In this document: positions 26,353 through 37,095 of the stretch, in pieces | Position numbering within the stretch: position 1 is the first letter of the stretch | Layout: each line of letters begins with the position of its first letter | NCBI GenBank assembly: GCA_035079385.1 | Contig: JAVHKY010000037.1 | Location: 930,001 to 994,000 of the forward strand | Direction: 5' to 3' | Source: Aspidiotus rigidus | Taxonomy: Eukaryota > Arthropoda > Insecta > Hemiptera > Diaspididae | Length of the DNA: 64,000 nucleotides | Made by a program: the position numbers and the translations under genes | The notes under the pieces: generated by a model | Database searches by the model: none | Told to the model about the DNA's origin: nothing | Seen by the model: only the letters and a program-made list of their open reading frames with translations

Positions 26353-29300
26353 ATGACTCTACCGAAACCATGTGCCAAGTGTATTCCGAATGGTATCCCT
26401 AATATACAAGAAGTAAGTAAACCTACCTAATCATATAATTTTATAATATCAATGATTGTAGACTGATAATATTTTTTTGCTTTTAAAAAATTCTTTCACA
26501 CTTGTATTCAATTCGAGATTTTTTCATGAAGTTTTTTTGAACTATTTTCCTCAAAGGCTCTAGCCGGGTAAGGGGGGGGGGGAATGGCCTTGGTAGGAAA
26601 ATGTTTTAGATGTGGGTCAAAATGTTGTCCCCAATGAGAAAATTTGAAATCCAAAATTGGACCCATCCGCTCACCCACATGGGCTGCAGAGTCATTTTTA
26701 GGCCTAAAATCCAAATGGCTGTATTTCAGGCAATAATGATCGCACAGCCCCATTTTGGTATATGTGAACGTTCATCCATGGTATTTTTTTCAAAAAAAAT
26801 CATTCATATTTTCCCTAGTTTCTAGCAATAACAAAACTTCAAACTCAAATTTAAAAAATTCGGAGGGGTGGCACCTGGGGAAAATCATTCATTTGAAGCG
26901 CCATACCCTCTACTACAACATACATGAGTATCATAGTCCTTGGTGAGGTGGAACATTCCCAAAAAAATCAATATTTTTAATGAATTTCTGTGATTTATCC
27001 ATGAACAGCGGGGTGAACTATGACTGCTACCGCAATAGACCGCGAGAAATCAATAGTCAATGTTCGAAGTGAAAAATACACACGCGTCCGTGGGATGAAA
27101 TGGGAATGTTGATAAACGAAATAGTAGATTACGCTATAAAGGACGGAGGAGAGCGATTTCTGCACGAGCGCTTTGGCGACCCGAGCCGCGGCGAGGGCCG
27201 CCATGCAGCGCGAGTATATCGCTTTCCTCCGTTCACGTGTGGCGTACGCTATTTTTCGGTTCACATGAATAAAAACGCAAACGCGAGATGACCTATAATT
27301 AAAATTTTCACTTTTTTATTAGAGCACATCATAACATTGTTGATGAAAAACGAAATTGTAATTTTCTTACAATTGATGAACACAAGGAAAAATTCGAGTG
27401 TTGTATTAAAAATTATTAAAAGATCATTTTCGTTCGCGACCGCCAAAATGTTCGGTGCGTATATACAAAATACGCGCATGCGCGCAACTGAACTCTTTGA
27501 GCTCTAAAAGAAAAAAAACGCGTCTTTGCGTCCTACAACAGAACACCGAAGAAACGCGTTTCTATTCATGTAAACCGAAAAATATATTTTTAGTATTTCG
27601 TTTATCGATTTGGTCAATTCCAGGTGGAGTACGTTAGATTGAGAATTGAAAAATTCTCCAGTCGCTGGAACAGTCTGAAAATAGTAGAGAAGTGAGAAAA
27701 TCCACTTTTTCAACCTAAAGAACTGCGATTTTTCATATTTCATTCATCAATTAGGTCAATTCTTAAGTAAATATGTCCGCCGAGTTTGAAAAAAATAGTC
27801 AGAAAATTCTCCAGCTGCTGGAACGTTTTGGAAATGACAAATAATCGAGAAAATCCACTTTTTCACCCTGGAGGGCCGTGAGTTTGGGTATTTCATTCAT
27901 CAAATAGATCAGTTCTCATGTAAACACATCCGCCGAGTTCGAAAAGAGTAGTTAGAAAATTCTCCAGCCGCTGGAACCTTCTGGATATGACAAAAAGTCG
28001 AGATAATCCACTTTTTTTACCTTGGAGGACCGTGACTTTTGGCCTAAAAATGACTCTGCTGCCCATGTGGGTGAGCGTATGGGTCCAATTTTTCGGATTT
28101 CGAGTTTTCTCATTGGGGACAACATTTTGACGAACATTTGAAACATTTTCCGACCAAGCCCATTTCTCCCCCTCCCCCTTACCCGCTAGAGCCTTTAAAC
28201 TAAAAAGGAGGGATTTAAAGCATCCAGTCTTATTTATAACTTTGATAAGATGCGGTAGAATAGCATATCTTGTGTTCTCATACTCCGCTTTTGGCATTCA
28301 TACAGGCACCAAAAGTGATCGATTTTAGCAGTGATTCCTTCTCTATTCCTAATAAAGAAATGCAAAGGGCAATGTTCAGTGCGGATATACGAGAGGCTGG
28401 ATTTAACGGGGATCCAGTAAAAATTGGTAAGATTATACTGCACGACTGTAAACCCCAGACAGACAACACTGTATCAACTATAAACTTTGTATAATTTCTA
28501 TTATATGATTACAGCTTTAGAAAAGAAGGCAGCTGCTTTATTTGGAAAAGAAGATGCCGTTCTTGTTGCTACAGGATGCACTGCCAATCTCGTATCTAGT
28601 AAGTACCCATTGTACGCAGCGAAGTGTAGGCCTATGATGTCAAAAAAAAAAAATTTCCATCAATATCCACGTCTAATTCATGAATAGAGCAAATACGCCG
28701 AAAATGAACGACTTGCTGGAATGAAGGGCGGTTCAAACTATCAATGAAGATGATATAATTAAAAATTCAAAATGTTTGGAATTATTATTGACTCATTATA
28801 GTGACGTCTTTTCTATATACACGGTCACTTTTATTGACAAAGCTCTCAATAATGATCATTTTTATTGATGGAGTGAACCGCCCTTAATTAAAATAAGTTA
28901 ATTTTCCTATTTATTTTCTCTTCACAGTATTGGTTCACTGCAAACAAAGACCCAGCGAAATAGTTTTGGGAAACAGAAGTCATATAAAATTATTTGAGCA
29001 AGTGGGAGCAACTGAAGTAAGTGGGAAATTCATTGTGGATGTATAAAGTTTATGGAAGAAGGGATTTTTACTCCAACTAAGAGTAATTATCTGTCTAGGT
29101 TGTGAAATACATTTATAGCTTGCTCGCAGGCGAGAAAACTGTGGCTTAAAGACTTTCAAAAGAAAGCAAAACTTATCACGGTTGAAAAATATTATCTTTT
29201 CACAAGAATGAGTTTATAGCAGCACTGACTAATAATCTCCTAGCAATCCACTCATAAAGATTGAAAAATTTTACATATTTTCGTGATAAAAATGGGGGAA

Positions 29301-32300
29301 AATGATTGTGTATCTTTTTCAGACACGCATTTAGGGTCCAAAACAAATCAATGAAAATTATGACTTACCTAATATTGTCAGTGGGCATAACCATCAAGGT
29401 ATATGACGGTAGCCCCTGAAGAAATTTGAGAGGGAATCAAAGAAAATTTCATCATTTTTATCATTATAGAGGGAGATCATTTTCTAACGGAAGTGGAAAT
29501 TGCACTGGCATTCAAAATTGATAAAAAATAGGTTATATCTCAAAGATGGAGGGAATCAGAGCTTGTGCTAGATTGCGTCAAGATGAAAAATGAGTACGGA
29601 AAAAACTTCCAAAATAAAGAAAATCAATACAAAAAATGAAATACTTAGATTGAAAATTTTTGGATGGGTGAGTAAGAAAAAATAGAGTGAGATAGTTCAT
29701 ATTTGCTCTAAAAAAAATGGTAAAATTGGTGACTCAAAAAATTATTTTAGGGAGTTTAAAAAGGTCCCAAAAATAAGGGCAAATGGTTTGTATTTGTTCT
29801 GAAAATGGTAAGATTAATAACTTATAAAATGTATCAAAAATGAAGGAAATCAGCAGTTGCGTTAGACTGCGCAAGGGTGTAAATTCTCTCAAATATCATC
29901 TCAAAAATGAAGAAATCTGTGAAATTTGATACACAGTTAAAAATCAGACTGAAAAATGAATACTATTAAATTCTGTTGAATATGAGTTGAAAAATGATGA
30001 AATGAGTGATTGCGTCAGACTGCGCCAGATCAAAGAGTTTATATCTACTTGCGTATGATTATTTTGTAGATTGCTGGAGCAAAATTACGAGAAGTAGAAA
30101 ATAATCCGAACGGCACATTTGATTTAATTCAACTGAGAAGTCAAATGCCAACATGGAAAGACAGTGAGCTACAAACCAGACTAATATGTGTAGAAAATAC
30201 GCATATGACTTTAGGTGGCCAAATCATGCCACTAAAATGGCTAGACGAGGTAAGATAATCCTTAGTAATTATATGACACATCGTCAGATTCCATGCACTA
30301 ATTACAATTCATCTTGAATTACTAACAAATTACTGAGAAAAATGAATCAGAATCAGCTTATTGAAATTGGTAGAGATGTGCCATTAGGGGGGTTAGGGGG
30401 CAACTCTTAAGGAGTCATTATATAATGATAATTACAAGTACCTGTGCGTAGCCCAAACGACTAAATACATTTTCCATCGTAAATAGTCTCCTCCTTCGCA
30501 AAGAAATTTTATTGCACGCCCCTGCAGTATATGGTTAGGTTAGGTCAGATTTCAAACCTTAACTGTACCGTCATACCTAATTGTATACAAACACCTCCTT
30601 GATTTTCACAATCCAAAAAGTTTTGCTTCATAATCATTATGCCTAATTGATTGTTGTATGAGACGTGTTTCAAGCATTAAACAAAAGAAAAATACTCACG
30701 CAATCAGCCTCATAGCTAATTATATAAAGTAGAATGTTTATTTCTGTCGCGTGTAAAGAGGGTGGACTAATTGTTTTTCTTGTATCTTGATTACAACTTG
30801 CAAGCCCATTCAATAAAAAAATGAACGCTCAACAATGAGAAATTCTTGTATTTTTTGGCATAGTACACTCTGAAAAAATTTTTCTGGGACATCACTGCCG
30901 CAGTAATTGATCAAAAAACTGATGGTTTTTTGTCCGTGCATTGCAAAGCCCAGGACCACATCCTCTATTCATACTCATAATTTTTTACTCACGCCGATTC
31001 CAAGCTGTCGCCTTTGGTGATACGTAATACGTCCCTTCTTCTTTTTCTAAGAAAGGATCAAGTGTAGGTATTTATAAGTTAATTTTTTGCCACGCGGAAA
31101 CTCCATACATGTGACCGAGGATGAGAAAAGGGACCTTAGTGGGCAAAAAATAAATTTTCCTGTTTATGATAGTTCTGAACAAAATTTTTCACGCTCTTTC
31201 ACATGGTGCAATCAGGAAAAATCAATTTTTTTGCCCACTAAGGTCTCTTTTCTCATCCTCGGTCACAGCCATTTGAAATAATACAGGGGAAAGGCTGGTT
31301 TTGCGAAAAGCAAACTTATTCTCCTTGATAAGCAATTTGGAGGGAAAATAATCTTTGCTGTTATGGGAGAAACACGATGACCGTTAATTTGCGAGTAGTA
31401 TTCGATTCTGAATAATAAAAGTGAGTACCTACACAAAAGTAAATGTTTCTCGATTGGTTTACTCATACTTTTATGATTGAGAATCGAACATTACTCGCAA
31501 ATTAACGTCGACTAGTGTGTTTCTACCAACAGCCAATGTTATTTTTCCTCCAAATCGCTTCCCAAGGAGAATATGTGTATGCAATTTGTAAGAACAGCCA
31601 TCGCTCTATTACTCTCTATGCATTCACATTCTAGGTAGTTGGATTTGCAAAAGCAGAGAATTGGCCTCTTCATATGGATGGATCTCGAATAATTAATGCA
31701 TCAGTCAAATCAGAAGTACCAGTTTCAAGAATTACGAAAGGATTTGACTCGATCATTTTTGCTTTATCCAAAGGATTAGGTTGTCCCTACGGCTCAGTTA
31801 TATTAGGATCTGAAGATTTTATATCCCAGTAAGTAAACAATTCACTCGCGCATCTTCCGAAAGTCTACCGTGTGCTCAAGAGTTTCTGTGTACCTATTTA
31901 TGATTGACCGAGCAATATTTTTATTCAGAGCTAACAAAGTGATAAAAATACTCGGTGGAGGTTGTCGACAGATCGGATACATGGCTGCCGCAGGCATTTA
32001 TGCACTCGACAACATGATTGACCGGCATAAGGACGACCACAAGCATATTCAGATGTTAGCTAACGGTTAGTACGACACATTTGGCGAAATATTGTAGGTC
32101 TTATTTTAGAAAAGCTAATTGACTGATTTTCACTTTCTTTGTAGCCATTCGAGACTTGAATCACCCTCATATTAGAGTACCTGCATCTGTAGACATCCAC
32201 ACTAATATTCTCAACGTTGACTTTGACATCAACCACATCTCAGCTAATGATTTTCTTACCAAATTAGCAACAGTAATATTACCTACTTTGGGAGTTCCTC

Positions 32301-32525
32301 ATAGTTTCCATCTACCTACCTATATTTAAATATTGTCATGATTTTCTTCCTTCTTATATGTACTGTGTATAGGTATCAAAAGATGGACCAAATATCAAGA
32401 TAAAGGCACTCAGCTTAAATGGCAGGCCAAATTCTATCCGTTTCGTCACTTGTGGAAATATAACAATGTCCAATATATTGGATACAATCGAGAAATTTGA
32501 ATGGGTGGTGTATGAGTTTCATTGA
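26353..32525 (+). CDS. Threonine-aldolase-like PLP enzyme with altered signature residues
   Basis: Nine exons: 26353-26412, 28306-28426, 28515-28598, 28928-29016, 30070-30249, 31635-31828, 31929-32065, 32145-32272 and 32373-32525. All have GT donors and AG acceptors, phases agree, and they total 1146 nt (381 aa). The fold-type I aldolase order is kept: ALEKKAAALFGKEDAV near residue 60, IVLGNRSHIKLFEQ with the PLP-stacking His107, RLICVENTH near 157-163, HMDGSRIINA with Asp193, LSKGLGCPYGSV with Schiff-base Lys224, and ILGGGCRQIGYMAAAG. Such enzymes cleave threonine or allo-threonine to glycine and acetaldehyde in the cytosol. The usual DLRSDTVT is DFSSDSFS here, YGEDP is FNGDP and DGAR is DGSR, so activity may be changed. 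The first exon (20 aa) is chosen by phase and is the least certain. A four-codon upstream frame (26337-26351) precedes the start. AATAAA lies near 32576. Confidence 0.9.
26553..28197. repeat. Inverted ~160-bp arms flanking intron 1 sequence, with a 153-bp triplet inside
   Basis: 26553-26711 and 28036-28197 are inverted copies of each other: AAAGGCTCTAGCCGGGTAAG matches the inverse of CTTACCCGCTAGAGCCTTT, and GTTGTCCCCAATGAGAAAAT matches the inverse of TTTTCTCATTGGGGACAACA. Between them, three tandem copies of a ~153-bp unit begin AAAATTCTCCAG at 27649, 27803 and 27956. The whole structure is within the first intron of the aldolase-like gene and shows no transposase. Confidence 0.8.
31110..31267. 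repeat. Foldback element in an aldolase intron (first of two)
   Basis: TGTGACCGAGGATGAGAAAA at the left matches the inverse of TTTTCTCATCCTCGGTCACA at the right, and CCTTAGTGGGCAAAAAATAA matches the inverse of TTTTTTTGCCCACTAAGG. The arms are about 54 bp and nearly identical. It is non-coding and located in the 30250-31634 intron. Confidence 0.9.
31317..31573. repeat. Foldback element in an aldolase intron (second of two)
   Basis: Arms of about 110 bp: TATTCTCCTTGATAAGCAAT pairs with CGCTTCCCAAGGAGAATA, and GTTAATTTGCGAGTAGTATT pairs with ACATTACTCGCAAATTAACG. It sits 50 bp from the preceding foldback in the same intron. It is non-coding and more diverged than its neighbour. Confidence 0.85.
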
Positions 32526-33591
32526 TCAAACTTTTACTCAATATAAATGTGATTGCCTGAATGTGATACTCTAAAAATAAAATATTTATTTTTCTCGCCG
32601 TTCATATGTTTAATATAAAATTGAGTGAGACTGTGACGGGGTTTTGTATAACTCTTCCAAAATATCACTCGATGAAAATACAATTTTAAGAAAATATGAC
32701 TAATATGCCCAGACGTTTTTGGATTATTCTACTCTCAATAATTTAGGTTTCACACAGAAAGCAATAGTACATTGACATAATATGTTTTATGGCTGGGAGC
32801 TTGTCTGAAATTTGTGTTATACAATCGCAAACAAGCTAAAGGTGTCCTGAGCGATATGAGCTACATTGGGGACAGAAAAATCTTGACCTTTCCTCTTTTG
32901 GAACTTATATCCTTAGGCTTCATGTACAGTATGCATAGTTTAATTCCAGGAGGCCTATGATTGAGTAAGACCTGCACAACGTAATTGTATCACCGGGTCA
33001 AAATGAAGTCAGCGCTGGTAACTCCTTTTCTATTGCCCATATTGATACATGAAACCTGATCTTCAACTAGTCTTATCAGTTCCATTCACCACCCAATCAT
33101 GTTACTCATCCGCTTCATCCCTTAATTATAAACACACTATTAAATAGATATAAATAATGTGAACTATAATATTAATATGTAAGAATGCACGCATTCTTTT
33201 TGTCTTCTACTACTCGCAGGTTTCTTTCTGCATGCAGACTTTATTAGGTATTTCGATAGTTATCTGGTTATCTTCCGAGAGCAGTCAGCTGACCTGCATT
33301 TCCTACGGGACTCTCGACTTTATGTTTCGATTCAGTGTTCACACTGCATCGACATGATTTGTTAAGATTTCATGATCTTACAAATATTACCAATAAATTA
33401 TAATTATATATTCATATGGACTTGAAAAAAATACTCATCCAAAAAGCCTGGCTAACCCTCCTTCTCCAATTGCTTAAATCATCGTCGTCGTTGCGCCAGC
33501 TCGTGTCTCGAGCATTGGGGTCACTTTGGATACTGGTGAGGGAAGAAGATAGTGAGAGCAAACCAACAGCGAGTGTGTAGTTTGTGTAGTT
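32526..33591. other. Spacer 3' of the aldolase-like gene
   Basis: Holds the AATAAA-type polyadenylation signal near 32576 and then AT-rich DNA. A short ACCGGGTCAAAATGAAGTCA stretch near 32993 resembles an F1 terminus, but no partner end is found. No gene was recognised. Confidence 0.45.
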
Positions 33592-34300
33592 TTACAAGTT
33601 CGCTGTATGCGTGCGCCTATGGCTGAATAGTCTGATCCGAGAGCCACAAATTCTATCACATACGTCGCATACACATCCAGTAACGGGCTCAGCCTTTGGG
33701 GATTCCGCGCGCTCCTTTCTATTCGATCGTTTCTTCTCCAATGAAGTTTCCCTGTCAAGTGCGTAGTCTTCCGCGCCTATGTTCACTAGTGCTCGCCAGC
33801 CAATGCAGTACGCAGCAGCAGCCCCAAATGTGCTGTCGGGCTGTCGCTAATGCCACATCTTTTAAAAGTCGGCTCCAAGATATCCATAAACCCCAGTTTC
33901 TGTCCACCAGATGCCCAATTACCCTCTGTTAAGCAGGAGTTGCTTTGGAAGGCTAAGATTGTCTATCTAATGCAACCTTAATCTGATTGTGATCTCTTCA
34001 ATATTTAGACATTTGGATCGGCAATAGTCCTTTGTTATTTGTGAAGATCCTCCAGCACCCAACTCTCACTTCCATATATTCAGGTTGGTAGCACTATTGC
34101 GCGATGAGATTCTGTATTGGATTTCTAGATTTAGGGAGGCATTTTTCTCCAGTATACTGCCAAGATATTTGAAGTGTTACACTGCTGCAAGCTTATTTCC
34201 GCGTATACTGATCTCAGGATCATGTGGTGGTTGGCAGTGCACTACTTCTGCTTGCAAACATTGATTACCATTCCAAAATCAGTATACGTACTGTCCAGTA
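33592..34300 (-). pseudogene. Decayed 3' end of a second, different non-LTR retrotransposon
   Basis: Read on the minus strand in changing frames: EVVHCQPPHDPEISIRG, then HFKYLGSILEKNASLN (the FTYLGS block typical of insect LINE reverse transcriptases), YGSESWVLEDL (usual form YACETW), GGQKLGFMDILEPTFKRCGI and finally CVCDVCDRICGSRIRLFSHR with its RTH ending. That last block is the C2H2 finger that closes many arthropod LINE proteins. Several stops and frameshifts interrupt it, so it is a molecular fossil. It is unrelated in detail to the LINE at 3611-5865. Confidence 0.75.
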
Positions 34301-35276
34301 CAGCGAAAATTTGACCTCAAATATAATCATATCCTATGACCATCCACAAAACTGAGCTTATCCTCTACGCATACCTACCTTGAGCACACTTTATATCCGT
34401 AGGCAACTCTTCGCGCAATTTCAATTATAAATAACATAAAGTTCAAGAGTCGGAAAAGTCAACCTGATATCACGTCGGCTTCAGGTAGGTGGATCAGACC
34501 TTGATACTTTCAAAACCTATAGAGTGAGCACTGATTGAGTCTAATGGAAAACTAGTAATTAAGGAACATAAGTCTATCTACTAACTAATATAGGTCACAT
34601 AGGAAACGATGCATTTTATCTGTCGAGAGTCCTAATAAGAGACAATCTCGCAGCTAAAATCACGCCATCGCCATTTAGTTAGTAGGCTAATATTTCACCT
34701 ATTGCCTACACCCTTATATTGTAAACATCCTCAAGCATTATTGTTTATGTACAGATGAGAAGAAACGAGCAGTTCAAGAAATATGCGGTATCTGTAATGG
34801 ATAGGTGTATTATATTATAAACTTGCCGTACAAGCAAGTGGAGGCTACTCAGTAAAGGTGTAGCTGGATACACTGGAAGCAATGGTTATATTATCAAACG
34901 ATAAGGAGTGGCCCACATCCAGAGCAGAATGAACATGGCATCAACAATAGGTGTAAAGTCCAATAACTGACAGAAGAGCTTCAGTCCGATAAAGTGGGTA
35001 CTGTCATTACTTGCCAAGCTAAGCAATGAACTGGGCGCCTTAGTTCGCTCAAACGACAATCCCAATTACAACGTTCATCAAATATACCCTACATACTTGT
35101 ACCCTACATACTTGCTAAAGGAGTGACCATTAACTGATATTGAAACCAAAAGCAACGGCACTTGGTTAAGCCAATCAGAAATCCCTACTAGGTTTTGGAC
35201 TGGAATCCAACTTAGGCTACTTTTTTTCTTGTCACAATATGGGTAAAAGAAGTAAGAAAACCGACTAAATCCCTCT

Positions 35277-35587
35277 AAGGCTCTATAAGTATAGGTAATG
35301 ACACGACGCCATGATGGATCTTTCCCAGGGAATTGCCATAAGAGCCTGTGTATTGATATCTCAAAAACTATTGATTTTTTTAGAAAAAAGAAGAGAATGA
35401 AATTCTTTTGTCTTGTAATTTCCTAGCAGATGACCTCACTTCCAGAATATTTTGTGATAATTTTCATACTCCAAAATCTGACACTGGTCGCTCCGCGTAG
35501 CTACGCGGAACGCAATCGAACATGCTCGCTCTACCGATAGATCCATCATGGCGTTGTGTCATTACCTATAAGTACTTATAGAGCCTT
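35277..35587. mobile_element. 311-bp MITE with ~45-bp TIRs and a 9-bp target duplication
   Basis: The left end AAGGCTCTATAAGTATAGGT and right end ACCTATAAGTACTTATAGAG(CCTT) are inverted copies, and the match continues through AATGACACGACGCCATGATG and its inverse. The nonamer AATCCCTCT lies directly outside both ends (35268-35276 and 35588-35596). A 9-bp duplication is typical of Mutator-like elements. The interior includes the short palindrome CTCCGCGTAGCTACGCGGAA and encodes nothing. Confidence 0.85.
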
Positions 35588-36598
35588 AATCCCTCTTACT
35601 CTTTGCATTACCATATACATATTACACTCCTGTAGACCACAAATCTAGATCAGTAATGAAATGTACTCTCCACAATCATAACCCTAGTCCACAAGTATGC
35701 CTGTGTTCTTCAATGTCCAAAGGAGTCATAGAAAGGTTCTTAGTCCTTATAGTATTTAAATGAACCGTAGAGGACAGTAAGACAGGAAGATGACTGTTGA
35801 TAGAAATCAGACTTGATTGACATTTAATTCTGCTGCTGAAGTTGGCCGTTGCGGACCAGCGCCGGTATGCTATCGGCGGAAAGCTTCGCTGACCTCAATG
35901 GTGCAATGTCAAATACAAAACACGATTTTGAGGTAAGACTGACACCCACTTTCGCAATTTCTTCAATTTATTCCCGTCTTGGTGCTTTGTTCTTATAACT
36001 TTTAAACTGAGTGAACTTATACATAGGTAATGCGAGCCTCTGAGTCATTATAAATTAGGTCGATAAAACAGCGTCAGGATTTGCGTGGAGAGAGTGTTTG
36101 CGCAGAACATCGCGGCAAACAACTGCAAAACTGACATTAACGTCCCGACCATAATACAACTGTGCAAGATGTGGTACTTGATGGTAGGTATATAAAGTAG
36201 AGTATTACACTTCATGTGCAAAAAGTACCAAATTAAATACCAACGCGCCGCACTGAAGTGTATCGAAAAACTGTTCTAATGATGACTGCCTTAAGTGTTA
36301 AACAAGCCCTCGGGGCATCAATAGGGTCGATCTTGAAGTGCGAAAACAGTTGAAAGTCTGTTTCCTTCATTAATTCTTTGATTAGGGAAACGACAGTGAC
36401 ACCAACTAATCATAGGAATCTCATTGACCTCTCCTATTCTCAGATCATCACTCTTATTACCCTCCTTTATCCAAAAAATGGTCCCTGGTTCAGTAGTTTA
36501 ACCTTGACCTATTTTAGAGTCTTGGAAAAATCTCGAACTTTCTCAAACTAGTACATAGGCTAAATGACAGACACTATAGGCTATAGAACTCAACCTCT

Positions 36599-36783
36599 AT
36601 ATCATATTGCATACTTGATTGCCTGATACTTGTAATGGTACTCGCTTTACATTGGTCTTAAGGCAGGAGAATTGAGTATGCAATAATAATAGCATATTTA
36701 TTCTCCTGCCATAAGACCAATGTAAACCAAGTACCATTACAATAAGAATAAGGCAATTAACGAGTATACGATGATGTGATATA
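36599..36783. repeat. Foldback element (~185 bp)
   Basis: The inner arms match almost perfectly: TTGTAATGGTACTCGCTTTA pairs with TGTAAACCAAGTACCATTAC, and CATTGGTCTTAAGGCAGGAG pairs with CTCCTGCCATAAGACCAATG, with a weaker outward extension. It is non-coding. Confidence 0.85.
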
Positions 36784-37095
36784 AGCCTTTCACACTTTGG
36801 GTTCTTAATGCGGATAGTATAAGCGTTTGCCTGATTTGTTATCAAACTAGTAGTCAAACAAAATTTCAAGTTTTTGTTTTCAAATAATTTTTATAATTTT
36901 GTGGATTATATTTACATTTTACCATCCCATAAAGAAGCAAAAATAAAAATTTGCCCAGAACTTTTGAGAATTTTGTCAATTTTTCAATCTCAATTTTCTC
37001 ATTTTGATAATATGACTACGTGTATGATAAGAAAAATGTAAACAAACGCCAAGTGTGAGAGGCTTATAGGGGAAGAGCCCTACAACGCCTTAGAC

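Larger units (their letters stand above)
34301..37095. other. Transposon-rich spacer without host genes
   Basis: Short frames only. The recognisable content is two inverted-repeat elements (35277-35587 and 36599-36783) and the left duplication of the hAT insertion at 37088-37095. Some sequence upstream of 34300 may be further decayed LINE. Confidence 0.5.

Noticed and set aside
33474..33758. 94-codon minus-strand frame
   Set aside because: Alternate frame of the decayed LINE tail at 33592-34300.
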